Program-made: the position numbers and the translations under genes
Assembly (NCBI GenBank): GCA_035504095.1
Contig: DATJSN010000006.1
Span: 1-61,401, forward strand
Length of the DNA stretch: 61,401 nucleotides
Direction: 5' to 3'
DNA from: DATJSN01 sp035504095
Lineage (GTDB): Bacteria > Planctomycetota > Phycisphaerae > WQYP01
Shown: positions 7,027 to 16,754 of the stretch, in pieces
Numbering within the stretch: the first letter of the stretch is position 1
Layout of the letters: the number at the start of each line of letters is the position of its first letter
Notes under the pieces: generated by a model
What the model was told of the DNA's origin: nothing
What the model saw: only the letters and a program-made list of their open reading frames with translations
Databases searched by the model: none

Positions 7027-8106
7027 TTACTCCGTGTGCAATTTAAAATTGTATTTATTTTGAAGTTTATTGAGAATGTTCGCGAATGTCCGCTGGTTGT
7101 CTGGGACGACAAAGTCAGATTCGTAGTAATACACCTTTTTGTGAGACAGCGTATTGATGATGTTTGCCACCTCTTCGGGGTCGTCAATACCAATCTCGCG
7201 GAGCACATACCCGAATTGACCAACGCCGAGGAACGATGCAACGTTCTCCAGGATTTGCCGAAGCAAAGCAAAGTGATACGAGCGTATATCGTTTGCCTTA
7301 TTAGCCTTCACTAGTACTTGCAGCAGACGCAAGTGATATAGCATCACATCATGGCGGCAATTTTCTAAAGATAATTCGCCAGATTTATCGCTCAGGATGT
7401 GAAGCTTAGTCACAGTTTTGAAAGTATCGCTCTTCTCACCTTTCATCAGCCAGTCGCTCAGAATTGAAAAGATTCCGATGTGGTGCGTTGTGAGGATAAT
7501 CTTGCGCTTCTTATAATGGGTCTCGATCAGATTGAAAAGCGTCGAAGCGGTAATAAAGATGTTGTAATCGTCGAGGCTTGATACGGGATCATCAATAAAG
7601 AAGTGGCTTGACTGTTTGTTGGCCCACCCTTCCACTTCGAACATCGCAAGAAAGAAGCACCAGACGAAGATGCGCTCCTCGCCTCTCGATATCTTAATGG
7701 AGGGCAGATCGACATTCGGGTCGGTTGTCGGTAGGAAAAATGAGATTGCTTCAATCCCCTTCTCCGGGTTTTCATGCATTGTGAACTCAAAGTCGTACTT
7801 AGGCTTGTATGCATTCAGCTTCTCGCGAACGTCGTCTTCGTTTAGCGAGGAGTGAAACTTGCTCAGACTGCTGGGTCGGACGGTGAGACGGATGTTGGCT
7901 CCGTCGTTCTCTTCGTCGTTGTCCCATACGAAGATGTCTTCGCTATAAGCATTGTAATAAACGCCGGAATGCGAGCCGTCTGCCAGCTTCGTCACATCCT
8001 TATATGTAACACAAAGCTGGGTCTTTCCCGTAGCATTGAATGCGTACACGAGAATGATGCTCGCCCTATCGTCCTTTAGTTCATTGGCGACTTCCACAAG
8101 TGTCAT
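7027..8106 (-). CDS. PrrC-like ABC-type ATPase, candidate anticodon nuclease
   Basis: A 359-residue ATPase inside the type I operon; it overlaps the hsdS stop by 4 bp and lies 3 bp before hsdM. ATPase motifs are Walker A YAFNATGKT (21-29), an ABC signature-like SRGEER (140-145), Walker B plus D-loop FFIDDPVSSLD (169-179) and the H-loop LTTHH (205-209). The C-terminal part contains R283-x3-E287 (LLRQILEN) and H322 in NTLSHKK, 35 residues after the Glu. In PrrC, the tRNA-Lys anticodon nuclease held silent by the EcoprrI type I enzyme, the catalytic triad is Arg-x3-Glu plus a His about 32 residues later. The length (PrrC is about 396 aa) and the operon setting also agree. Established: the family and its link to type I systems. 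Inferred: that this protein is a tRNA-cutting suicide device released when restriction is inhibited. The substrate is unknown. Confidence 0.75.
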   Translation of the reverse strand: MTLVEVANELKDDRASIILVYAFNATGKTQLCVTYKDVTKLADGSHSGVYYNAYSEDIFVWDNDEENDGANIRLTVRPSSLSKFHSSLNEDDVREKLNAYKPKYDFEFTMHENPEKGIEAISFFLPTTDPNVDLPSIKISRGEERIFVWCFFLAMFEVEGWANKQSSHFFIDDPVSSLDDYNIFITASTLFNLIETHYKKRKIILTTHHIGIFSILSDWLMKGEKSDTFKTVTKLHILSDKSGELSLENCRHDVMLYHLRLLQVLVKANKANDIRSYHFALLRQILENVASFLGVGQFGYVLREIGIDDPEEVANIINTLSHKKVYYYESDFVVPDNQRTFANILNKLQNKYNFKLHTE

Positions 8107-9416
8107 ACGCCCACCTCCGGCGACGGGAATAATAGCTGCATCAGGCCCTTCTTGTGGATCTTCAGGGCGGCTAGCTTTTTTGTTTGGGCGGCGATCAGTT
8201 CGTCGAGGGATGAGAGGCAGTCAGCGATTTTCTGCTGTTCCTCATTGTCGCCAGGAAATATGATTTCGATGTTGGCTAAGCGTGCCGCTGAAATGGCGTA
8301 GACCTTCGTGCCTTGGGCCTGCTTTTGAATCTGCGAGCGAATCCTCCTTGACCTGAATAGATGACCGCCAAATCCTACGATAAGACTGTCGTTGTTTCGA
8401 CGAGCAAGTATTGTGTGTTGACCGGAAAGTAAACGTTCACTATTGAGCCGTACAAGTTCAATAGTCTTTCCCACATCATTGGTGTCTTCAGAAGCGTCTG
8501 CAAAGATCAGATCGCCTTCAAAACAGTAGTCTTTTGAGTCGGCGGGCGGAAGCTGCTCCGTTGCATTGATGTACGGGACAGATTCCTTGGTAATGTCGAA
8601 CAATGCGGAGAATTTGGTATGAATATCACCGTAGTGGATATTCTTTACAGAACCGCTTTCGTAATTCAGCTTGTCTCTTGAGAGCACATTATTCCTCATG
8701 AATGTGTAGAGTGTCTTCAATGGCTCGGCTTTCCATTCCAGTGCCTTTCGGAATTCGGGGAAGCGGAGGCGGGGGAGGGTTTCGTCTTCGTTGGGGAAGA
8801 GCTGTTGCATCAGCCCTTTCTTATGAGCGTTTAGCGACTCTAATTTCAGCTCTTGGGTCGCAATCAGTTCGTCGAGCGAAGACAGGCAGTCGGCGATCTT
8901 CTGTTGCTCGGATACCTTGGGAAGAAAAACCCTGAGTTTCAGAAAGTCGTTTTTGTTTAAAACTCTGTTTCTTCCTGCACCACCTGGTGAGATAATGCCG
9001 AGGCTATAAACAAACTGTTTGTCGAGAATTATGTAACGGAAAAAATCTGGAATCGCGGCATCTCTCTTGAATATAAAAGTTGGAAAGCGATGGGAAACCA
9101 GAGCGCCGGTATCAGTTGGTCTTGCGATGGCGATGGCTCCTTCCCAAGCAAATGTGATATTAACAATCAGATCGTCGCACTGAACCTCATAGAGATATTC
9201 CATTAAGTTTTTGGCTGGATTTTCAAGATTCTTTAAGAACGTACCTTTGCCATGACTTCTCATGCCCAAACCAGTATAAGCATCAACAGGCTTTTTTCGT
9301 TCTCGGACTATTGGTGAAAGCACTTCTTCTAAGGACTTCTCTGTCCAATGCGGCGCAGCGCGGAACTCCGGGAAGCGTAGCTTCGGTGTCAGCGTTCGTT
9401 TGGCGTCATTCTGCAT
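8103..9416 (-). CDS. hsdS: Type I restriction-modification system, specificity subunit
   Basis: A 437-residue HsdS with the classical two-fold layout: target recognition domain 1 at about residues 20-170, a central conserved helix (EQQKIADCLSSLDELIATQ), target recognition domain 2 at about 220-385, and a second conserved helix (EEQQKIADCLSSLDELIAAQ). Both conserved helices are followed by almost the same HKKGLMQ.LFP segment, and RLRFPEF occurs near the start of each half. The two target domains read the two halves of a bipartite site, and the helices set its spacing. The gene starts 3 bp after hsdR and overlaps the ATPase start. The near-identical conserved segments could allow domain shuffling, but no second hsdS or invertase is in the window. 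The recognition sequence cannot be read from the protein. Confidence 0.95.
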   Translation of the reverse strand: MQNDAKRTLTPKLRFPEFRAAPHWTEKSLEEVLSPIVRERKKPVDAYTGLGMRSHGKGTFLKNLENPAKNLMEYLYEVQCDDLIVNITFAWEGAIAIARPTDTGALVSHRFPTFIFKRDAAIPDFFRYIILDKQFVYSLGIISPGGAGRNRVLNKNDFLKLRVFLPKVSEQQKIADCLSSLDELIATQELKLESLNAHKKGLMQQLFPNEDETLPRLRFPEFRKALEWKAEPLKTLYTFMRNNVLSRDKLNYESGSVKNIHYGDIHTKFSALFDITKESVPYINATEQLPPADSKDYCFEGDLIFADASEDTNDVGKTIELVRLNSERLLSGQHTILARRNNDSLIVGFGGHLFRSRRIRSQIQKQAQGTKVYAISAARLANIEIIFPGDNEEQQKIADCLSSLDELIAAQTKKLAALKIHKKGLMQLLFPSPEVGV

Positions 9417-9419
9417 AGC

Positions 9420-12398
9420 TTATTCCTCGTACGCCTTAAGTCCTGAGATTTCGCGCCCGGCGGCGCGTTTCTTTAGCAGCGGGATGAGGTCGGCCATCAG
9501 AGCCAGTTCCTTTTGCGTGCGGATACGCCAGCTCAGATCCAGCGGGGCGAACAGTGTAGTGAGCTGTTCGCCATCGAAGATCATCCGGCCGAGAATGCCA
9601 TCGATGAACGCTTGCAACGATTCAGTGGACAGGCCGTGTTTCTGGGCCTTTTCCGCAACCTCGGCGGCATTCTTCTCATCTTTGAACTGCTGATAGCCGG
9701 CGCGGATGGCGTTTTCGTCCAGTCCTTCACCGGCTTTGAGGGAGCGGACGTACTCGGTGATAATCTCGCGCTCATCAATAAACTTGGAATCGCCCGCGAT
9801 CAGGCCGATGAGTTGGTCGCGGGTCATCGTCTGTTTGCCGGGCGCTTGGTGCGAGAAATCGGCGATCAGCTTCATGATGTAGTCGTAGTCTATGATCGCG
9901 GATGCGAAGAGGACGAATTCAAAATCGAGTAGATCGACTTGGGGGCTTGTCTTATCCCCAGTTTTTTCTCGCTGTTCCCGCAGCCGCTGGGCGGTTTCGA
10001 GGTAGACGCCGCGGTAGGCATTGAGTTCATCCTTGGGAAGGATTTGCGAGATCGTCTTTTCCTGCTCGGGCGTAAGGTCGGTGTATTGGTCGAGTTGGGT
10101 CTGGAGTTTTTGCACCTTCTTGAAATGCTCGATGAAGGCGGCGCGGGCATCATCCCCCTTGAGGTTGGCGACATCCTCGGGCTTGCCAGGAAGGCCCTGT
10201 GACTTCATGAACTTTTGAAGGTCGTCTTTGGCGCACTTGAGCTTTTCGATGACGACGGGGGCTTTGTCCACTAGCCAGATTTCGCGGGCCCGCTCGGCGG
10301 TTGCTCCGGAGAAGAGCGCTATGGCGGCATCGACGGCCTCCTGCTGCCCGCGGAAGTCAAGAATGTTGCCGTAGGGCTTGGTCTCGTTCAGCACGCGATT
10401 GGTGCGGCTGAATGCTTGGATGAGCGAGTGGTGCTTGAGGTTTTTATCAATGTAGAGCGTGTTGAGGTACTTGGAATCAAAACCGGTCAAGAGCATGTCG
10501 ACGACGATGGTGAGGTCGATCTTCTCACGCCCTTTTTTTGGCATATCGTCGTTGGGAAACTGTTGGTCTTTGATGCGTTTCTGGACGTCCTGATAGTATT
10601 GGTCGAACTCCTCGATGCGGTGATTGGTGCCGAAGCGCTTATTGTAGCCGGCGATGATGGTCTCTAGAGCCTTTTTCTTGGCTTCAGGGTCATGTTTGTT
10701 GTCCTCCTGTTCCTGCGGCAGTTCTTCCTGAATCTGCCGGATGTCGGCGCTGACATCCGCCGGTGGCGAGAAGACGGCGGCGATGTTGAGTGGGACGAAA
10801 TTCGGGTCGGTCATTTTGCGATCGTTCTGTAGGGCATCAAAGAGTGTGTAGTATTCGATGGCATCGTTGATCGAGGCGGTGGCGAGGATGGCGTTGAATC
10901 GTCGATTGCCGGTGGCGGCATCATGCTTGGCGAGAATGGCATCGACGATGGCGCGCTTTGTAAGTGTCTCGCCTGACTTGGGGACATTCTTCCCGTCGGG
11001 CTTGTAGTAATCGACGTGGAAGCGCAGGACGTTGTGGTCCTCAATTGCGTGGGTGATGGTGTAAGCGTGCAATTGATTCTGGAATAAGTCCTGTGTGGTC
11101 TTTAGAGTCTGGATGTCGCCCTCAATCAGCTTGTAACTGGCGTTTTGTTCGAAGATGGGTGTGCCGGTGAAGCCGAAGAGCTGGGCCTTGGGGAAGAACT
11201 CCTTGATGGCCTTATGGTTGTCGCCGAACTGGGAGCGGTGGCATTCGTCGAATATGAAGACCATTCGCTTGTTGCCGAGCGGCTTGAGACAATCGATGTA
11301 GTTGCGACGGTTAGTCCGGTCGAGCGCCAAGCCGAGCTTTTGGATGGTGCAGACGATGACCTTGTCGGCAGCATCGTTAGACAGAAGCCGTTGGACGAGG
11401 GTTTCGGTGTTGGTGTTTTCCTCGACGCAACCTTCCTGAAAGCGGTTGAATTCTTCACGCGTCTGGCGATCAAGGTCTTTGCGATCGACGACAAAGAGGC
11501 ACTTTTCGATGCTATTATTGGCCTTGAGTAGCGTAGAGGTTTTGAAGGACGTGAGCGTCTTGCCACTGCCGGTGGTGTGCCAGATATAGCCGTTGCCGAG
11601 GTTCTTTTCGATACACTCGACAATCGCCTGGACGGCATAAATCTGGTACGGCCGCATAATCAGGAGCTTCTGTTCGCTAGCGACTAGCACGATGTAGCGG
11701 CTAATCATCTTGCCGAGCGTGCACTTGGCAAGGAAAGCATCCGCGAATGGATGAAGGCCTTTGATCTTCGAGTTGTCGGGGGCCGCGTGTTCATAGATGG
11801 GGAGGAATCGCTCATCAGCATTGAAGGCGAAATGACGAGCGTTGTTGTTGGCGAAGTAGTAGGTGGAATCGCGGTTACTGACAATGAAAAGCTGTACGAA
11901 GCAAAGGAGTGTTCGTGTGTAGCCGTTGCCGGGATCGTTTTTGTATTCGACGATCTGTTCGATTGCGCGTCGTGGGTTAATACCAAGCGTCTTCAATTCG
12001 ATCTGGACTACGGGTACGCCGTTGATGAGTAGAATGACATCGTAGCGGTGGTGGCTATAATCCGTGTTGATGCGGAGTTGACTGATGACTTCGAAGTCGT
12101 TCTTGCACCAGTCGTTGATGTTCACGAGCGTGTAGTTGAGCGGGGTGCCGTCGTCTCGCGTGAAGCTGTTGAGGTTGCGGAGCTTGTGAGCAGCGGTGAA
12201 GACATCGGGGGTGATGATTTCGTCCAGAAGACGTAGGAACTCTCCGTCGGTAAGCGTGACATGGTTGAGGGCTTGGAACTTCTCACGGAAATTCTTCTCC
12301 AGCGTGGAACGATCTCGAATGTCCGCGCGATATTCGTACTTCAAGTCGCGAAGTTTCGTGATAAGCTCTTCTTCAAGTTGGCGTTCGGGTGAAGTCAT
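9420..12398 (-). CDS. hsdR: Type I restriction-modification system, endonuclease/translocase subunit
   Basis: A 992-residue HsdR. The N-terminal PD-(D/E)xK nuclease shows Asp120 (HHRYDVILLI) and Glu134-x-Lys136 (VVQIELKT). The SF2 motor follows: Walker A TGSGKT (276-281), DECH box (384-387), FGFTGTPI, and the later helicase motifs DMLLTGFDSKYLNTLYID and IQAFSRTNR. The C-terminal helical domain binds the methyltransferase core. HsdR translocates and cuts unmethylated DNA far from the recognition site. It is the first gene of the operon hsdR-hsdS-ATPase-hsdM on the minus strand. The 223 bp upstream (12399-12621) carry no convincing gene and probably hold the operon promoter. Length and motif order are normal for the EcoR124-like branch. 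Confidence 0.97.
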   Translation of the reverse strand: MTSPERQLEEELITKLRDLKYEYRADIRDRSTLEKNFREKFQALNHVTLTDGEFLRLLDEIITPDVFTAAHKLRNLNSFTRDDGTPLNYTLVNINDWCKNDFEVISQLRINTDYSHHRYDVILLINGVPVVQIELKTLGINPRRAIEQIVEYKNDPGNGYTRTLLCFVQLFIVSNRDSTYYFANNNARHFAFNADERFLPIYEHAAPDNSKIKGLHPFADAFLAKCTLGKMISRYIVLVASEQKLLIMRPYQIYAVQAIVECIEKNLGNGYIWHTTGSGKTLTSFKTSTLLKANNSIEKCLFVVDRKDLDRQTREEFNRFQEGCVEENTNTETLVQRLLSNDAADKVIVCTIQKLGLALDRTNRRNYIDCLKPLGNKRMVFIFDECHRSQFGDNHKAIKEFFPKAQLFGFTGTPIFEQNASYKLIEGDIQTLKTTQDLFQNQLHAYTITHAIEDHNVLRFHVDYYKPDGKNVPKSGETLTKRAIVDAILAKHDAATGNRRFNAILATASINDAIEYYTLFDALQNDRKMTDPNFVPLNIAAVFSPPADVSADIRQIQEELPQEQEDNKHDPEAKKKALETIIAGYNKRFGTNHRIEEFDQYYQDVQKRIKDQQFPNDDMPKKGREKIDLTIVVDMLLTGFDSKYLNTLYIDKNLKHHSLIQAFSRTNRVLNETKPYGNILDFRGQQEAVDAAIALFSGATAERAREIWLVDKAPVVIEKLKCAKDDLQKFMKSQGLPGKPEDVANLKGDDARAAFIEHFKKVQKLQTQLDQYTDLTPEQEKTISQILPKDELNAYRGVYLETAQRLREQREKTGDKTSPQVDLLDFEFVLFASAIIDYDYIMKLIADFSHQAPGKQTMTRDQLIGLIAGDSKFIDEREIITEYVRSLKAGEGLDENAIRAGYQQFKDEKNAAEVAEKAQKHGLSTESLQAFIDGILGRMIFDGEQLTTLFAPLDLSWRIRTQKELALMADLIPLLKKRAAGREISGLKAYEE

Positions 12399-12621
12399 CG
12401 CGGTCTTTCAATCATGTTTCCGTCCGTTGTGAATGCAGAAGGGTGAACTCGACAGAATTCGCCAGGGCATTTGGTAACAAAGCCGCATAATGCCTACGGC
12501 AAAGTTCCGGCGAGTTTCCTATCAAGGTGCTTATTTTGTACAGCAATTTGCCCTTCATTGCTAGTTGACAACAGAAGGTATACCGCAGACTGAAACGGGG
12601 AGACAAGTGAAATGGGGATCA

Positions 12622-13179
12622 TTAGAAATTGTCTTTGTTAACACAAAGAAAATCTTCGATCCAATAAGCGGGCATGCGGCGAAATTCGACGCGAAGATCC
12701 ATCCGGGATAAACGTTTATCTTTATTAATAGGGAGTCTCAGTGCGCGCGCCCCTTCGAGTGCTCCTGCGTGTAGGTAAACATATCGTGGCTTATAACCGA
12801 GATACATACCAATTCGACAAGCCGTGTCATACAGATAAAGTGGTCCCAGACCTTCAATCCTATTGTGGCTAATGAGTAAATCGGTAAGAAGATTGTATAA
12901 CTGGTCAAAACTTTTGCAGCGAGCAATCTCGTCATAATGTTTCAGAATTCGCCCATACGCGCTCTTCATATGGCGATATTTGATTCGTCGTTGATGGTCA
13001 AATCGCTTGCCGTCTAAACGTATCGCATATGCTGCTCTGTAGATGGCTTTCTTTCCGCTGTACGAACAAAACATCTTCAGATCGCAGTCGCATTTCCATT
13101 TTTTTAATTTGCGGTAATCATTGACGAGTTTTGAAAGTGATTCTTTTTTATTAGTTCGCATTGGTTGACAGGAGTTCAT
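12622..13179 (-). CDS. Hypothetical protein, possible helix-hairpin-helix fold
   Basis: A 185-residue protein of unknown function. The N-terminal third is basic (KESLSKLVNDYRKLKKWKCDCD). The middle holds ISHNRIEGLGPLYLYDTACR followed by IGMYLGYKPRYVYLHAGALE and GARAL. The GLGPLYLYDTA segment is compatible with a helix-hairpin-helix DNA-binding turn. I recall similar hypothetical proteins in accessory regions but cannot name a characterised one. It lies 26 bp downstream of a small Cys/His-rich gene on the same strand, so the two are probably cotranscribed, and it sits between the type I operon and the divergent OLD-type nuclease. The location suggests, but does not show, a role in defence. Confidence 0.6.
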   Translation of the reverse strand: MNSCQPMRTNKKESLSKLVNDYRKLKKWKCDCDLKMFCSYSGKKAIYRAAYAIRLDGKRFDHQRRIKYRHMKSAYGRILKHYDEIARCKSFDQLYNLLTDLLISHNRIEGLGPLYLYDTACRIGMYLGYKPRYVYLHAGALEGARALRLPINKDKRLSRMDLRVEFRRMPAYWIEDFLCVNKDNF

Positions 13180-13205
13180 AATTATTCCTAAGCATCGTCA
13201 CATGT

Positions 13206-13412
13206 TCACCGTGGATTGCAGATTTGGCAGGGTTCTGCTCTGCAATTTTCCCTACGAGCAATTGCATTTGCCGCAGTTAAGGAATCGCATTCTTCCCAAT
13301 GGCCATCTGGGGGATGTTTAGCCTGGGGCGTACATCTAATATCGCTTGCCGGCCTCCTATGGATTCGCACAATACCTGTAGGACGATCGATGTTCACAAT
13401 GTAATTTGACAT
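13206..13412 (-). CDS. Small Cys/His-rich protein, possible zinc-binding
   Basis: A 68-residue frame starting MSNYIVNIDRPTGIVRIHRR. It contains HRR...Cys, a HWEECDSLTAANAIARRENC segment and a terminal CQIC. Small proteins with an HRxxC...slxxAxxxA...CxxC layout form a recurrent uncharacterised family that may bind one metal ion. Here the first half-site is degenerate, with the Cys displaced to RCTP. It precedes the 185-residue gene by 26 bp on the same strand. The 176 bp upstream separate it from the divergent OLD-type gene and should hold both promoters. Coding status is supported by the frame, the pairing and the pattern; the function is unknown. Confidence 0.5.
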   Translation of the reverse strand: MSNYIVNIDRPTGIVRIHRRPASDIRCTPQAKHPPDGHWEECDSLTAANAIARRENCRAEPCQICNPR

Positions 13413-13588
13413 TTGTTCTCCATCAAAAAGTCGGCAATTGTACCATAATTATATCACAGATAAGGAGTGGAGAGAGAAACAGAAGCGCTGCCGGTATTTT
13501 CCCCGCCGCCAATTTAAACACATACTTAAATAATTTCCTGGTTGGCTGTGGGGTCATTTGAGTTCAAAAGCCAACATGGATTACAATA

Positions 13589-16126
13589 TTGAGCATGTAT
13601 GTATCACGAGTATTTCTTCGTTGGTATAAGTCGTTCAACATCGACTACACAGGTACCGTTGGGGGAGATCGCGTTCCGAGTAAGAGACCTTGGAATCTTT
13701 GGAAATTGAACTCTAATGAGGTAGAGTTGCCATTCGTAGAAATCCCGATTGAGCAAGATATAACGATCGTTGTTGGCGCAAATGAGAGTGGCAAATCACA
13801 TCTTCTTTCTGCGATTAGTAATGTATTGTGCGGTCATAGTATTCCAGTCGATCCATTTTCAACAACAAAAGCAGAGGGACGTCCATATAGTGAGACAGAC
13901 CTCTGCCACTTTGCACTACCGCTGACAAAGCACGCAACACTATGGCCGCAATTAGGTCTTGAGTTTAGTGGACTGAATCGAGACGAATACAAATCATTGA
14001 CAGACGTTGAAGCACCCAAAAGCGATCTGTCGCCGAGGGTTCAGGTTTTTCTTATGCCCGATAATGATGGGTATGCTACCATATATCATTCTCATGGGGA
14101 TCAACCACGAAGGTTAACATTGTCGGATTTCGAGAAAATACGCAACCTTTTTCCGCAGGTACATTTTATTAATTCCCAACTACCGTTTGCTGATGAGGTT
14201 CACCTCGGAGACATTCTTCAGGGATACGGAGAGTCTCCCGGTGAAACTGAACTATTCTATGACAATCATGTTCTTCAAGAAATTGCTCGATCAATAGTCA
14301 GCGTACAAATTCCACCTGTCGCGGGTAGTCCCGCCAAAACTTTTCTTGAGACAGTTCAAGGGTGGAAAGAAAAGCTTGCAGAGGCGAGACGTCTCCGCAG
14401 TCAACAATTACAGCTTGAGGTAAAACTATTTAGAGACGTACTTGGAATACCAAAAGATGCGATAAAACGCGTATATGAGCTAGTTGATGATGACAAAAGT
14501 CATGCTAAAGCTCTTGTATCAAAGTGGAGCGAGGAACTTGAGAGAGTTTTAAACCTCTCACGCTATTGGCAACAGGATCAGGATTTTTCTTTGCGTCTGA
14601 CTTACCATAAGCAAACAATCAGTTTTGATATCACCGACAAAACACAGAAGACTTATACGTTCAAGGAGCGAAGCTCTGGATTACGTTATTTCTTGAGTTA
14701 TTACATCCAAGCAAAGGCAATTGAGAAAGCTAGTAAAGCCGCGTCGAATATAGTACTTATGGACGAACCGGACTCTTTCCTTTCAATTGCTGGTCAGCGC
14801 AATCTTATGGCGGTATTTGATTCGTTGGTCCGTGGTCACGGAAGTGGTAATTTTCAGCTTGTCTACACAACACACTCACCATTTTTAATTCATCGAAATT
14901 TTCCAAAACGCATTCGATTAGTTCGTAAGGGTGACGCAGAAGAAGGTACTCAGCTTGTCGATAAAGCTCGTGAGCGTCGTTTCGATCCAATTAGGTCTGC
15001 TTTGGGAATCGAGCTTTCACAGACGCTTTTCATGGGTGCAATCAATATAGTTACTGAGGGAGCAAGTGATCAATTTTTTATAGCAGAATCTATTCGCTTT
15101 TTCGCATCGGAAACCGCTGCATCTGATCTAATCAATCTCAATGAGGTAGTTATAGTCTCAGCAGAATCGAGCTCTGGGGTTTACAAGCTTATTTCCTCTT
15201 CACAATGGGCAGACGAATCAATTCCAACAGCTATCGTTTTGCTGGATTTTGATGATGGTGGACGTACAGAACTCAAAAGATTGACGGGACAAATCCGGAA
15301 CACCCCAAAAATTCTGGATAATGATACGATTATATTTGTCAATAAATTTCTAGATTCGAAACAGCAAGATTGTGATGTAACAACTGAAGATCTTGTGCCC
15401 ACATCTTTATTCATTCATGCAGTACGTTGCTATATAGACCGTTGGCTTAAAGACAGTGTGGAAAAGGCAGAAGGTCTTAACGAGCTTTTGACAGAAGAGG
15501 CCTTCACAAAATTTGGACATGTTGCTGCAGCGCGTCGAGTTTTTGATAGAATCCGTGGCACAGAGAATCAAGAGTACGATAAACTCGGCGTGTTTGAGCA
15601 ACTATTTCTCGAGTTGGAATCGAGTAAAAGCGACCAAAAGAGACAGCGAAGTAGAATAGATGCTGAAAGCCGCGAATTACTGAAAAAGCGCATCATCGCT
15701 CTTTGTCATGCACTGCGAGCTCGTATAGAGGCGGGGACGAAAGCGGCGCGCCAACATACGGGCGTTCAGGCGATAAAACGGCTAATAAACGACTTTTTCC
15801 TTCAGTATCAGGATTCGCCTCCGCCAACACTTGATTTGGAACTTAAGCTAAAGCGTCTTGCGGCAGAAGCACAGACATTCGGAGCTGACGACAGTATTAT
15901 TCTTTTGCCTGTTCTATCCATGTTAATAAATGAGGCAAAGGCTATGCGGCAAAGTGGTCGAACAGAATTATCACGCGAAGACTGGGATATGTGGAAGAAA
16001 AAACTTGAAGCGATTATGCACAATCCACTAAAACCAAACTTGTCACAACCTACAATGGACCAGTCAGACAAATCAGAGCAGGCACAACCAATTATTAGCA
16101 ATCAGCCAGTAATTACTGCTAGCTAA
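13589..16126 (+). CDS. OLD-family-like ATPase with C-terminal TOPRIM nuclease domain
   Basis: An 845-residue protein. The N-terminal ABC-type ATPase has Walker A GANESGKS (63-70), a signature-like SSGLRYFLSYYI, Walker B NIVLMDEPDSF near 391 and an H-loop YTTHSPFLIHR. A long helical insertion lies between Walker A and the signature. The TOPRIM-like part begins at INIVTEGASDQFF (Glu at about 489) and continues to AIVLLDFDDGG (about 548-556, the DxD acidic motif). This ATPase-TOPRIM order defines OLD-type nucleases (P2 Old, GajA of Gabija), which act against phages. No UvrD-like helicase or AriB-like partner follows, so this looks like a stand-alone OLD. The last 290 residues are helical and unassigned. 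The gene is divergent from the small gene pair and less GC-rich than the core genes. Start ATG at 13589; the ATG two codons later is an alternative. Confidence 0.8.
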   Translation: MSMYVSRVFLRWYKSFNIDYTGTVGGDRVPSKRPWNLWKLNSNEVELPFVEIPIEQDITIVVGANESGKSHLLSAISNVLCGHSIPVDPFSTTKAEGRPYSETDLCHFALPLTKHATLWPQLGLEFSGLNRDEYKSLTDVEAPKSDLSPRVQVFLMPDNDGYATIYHSHGDQPRRLTLSDFEKIRNLFPQVHFINSQLPFADEVHLGDILQGYGESPGETELFYDNHVLQEIARSIVSVQIPPVAGSPAKTFLETVQGWKEKLAEARRLRSQQLQLEVKLFRDVLGIPKDAIKRVYELVDDDKSHAKALVSKWSEELERVLNLSRYWQQDQDFSLRLTYHKQTISFDITDKTQKTYTFKERSSGLRYFLSYYIQAKAIEKASKAASNIVLMDEPDSFLSIAGQRNLMAVFDSLVRGHGSGNFQLVYTTHSPFLIHRNFPKRIRLVRKGDAEEGTQLVDKARERRFDPIRSALGIELSQTLFMGAINIVTEGASDQFFIAESIRFFASETAASDLINLNEVVIVSAESSSGVYKLISSSQWADESIPTAIVLLDFDDGGRTELKRLTGQIRNTPKILDNDTIIFVNKFLDSKQQDCDVTTEDLVPTSLFIHAVRCYIDRWLKDSVEKAEGLNELLTEEAFTKFGHVAAARRVFDRIRGTENQEYDKLGVFEQLFLELESSKSDQKRQRSRIDAESRELLKKRIIALCHALRARIEAGTKAARQHTGVQAIKRLINDFFLQYQDSPPPTLDLELKLKRLAAEAQTFGADDSIILLPVLSMLINEAKAMRQSGRTELSREDWDMWKKKLEAIMHNPLKPNLSQPTMDQSDKSEQAQPIISNQPVITAS

Positions 16127-16240
16127 CTGGGTAAATTAATTCCGTCCTTCAATACCACGAGAGTGAAACGGGGGCGCGGCTAGTAAATCTCGCCTAATAC
16201 TCCCATCACGCATTTAGGGTACAGGTGATAGGTGACGGGG

Positions 16241-16392
16241 GCGGCGGCGATGCCGCGATTTGAGATTTCATAGTTCAGATTTCAAAGGGATATTTACCGC
16301 GGCGGCACGACGAATCCGCAGATGACGCAGATAAACGCGGATTTAAAATTTGAGATTTAAAACTCAAGCTGGACTCTTCGACGCGGCTCAGG
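16241..16392. repeat. 152-bp direct repeat, copy 1
   Basis: It begins gcggcggcgatgccgcgatt and ends ggactcttcgacgcggctcagg, nearly identical to 16755-16906 (a handful of mismatches). The interior includes atttgagatttcatagttca and gacgaatccgcagatgacgc. A diverged relative of the interior occurs near 60310-60415. Confidence 0.88.
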
Positions 16393-16754
16393 CTGACCTT
16401 TCGACATTGCCCCTCGGTGATACTCGGGACAGGCTCAAGGCGGGGAGCCTAAGCTACATTTAACTAATGACAGGCAAGATGCCTGTCCCACACGGCTGCG
16501 CCGAGAACAGTAGAAAGTGGAACAGGTGAACAGGAGAGCAAAAACGGAATTTTGTGATTGATTGTTGGCCCCGGGTGCGGCGGCGTTGCCGCCGAGAACA
16601 GGCGAATTTAGATCAGGTGAGCAGGCGAGCGGCGGCGGCGTTGCCGCTACCAAGGTGACAGGTTACAGAGGATAGGACGGCGGCGGTGGCCGCCGAGAAC
16701 AGGCGAATTTAGATCAGGTGAACAGGCGAGCGAATAAGGAAAATGGCCCCGGGT

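Noticed and set aside
12412..12606. 64-codon frame upstream of hsdR
   Set aside because: No ribosome site, no recognisable motif, and it lies where the hsd promoter is expected.
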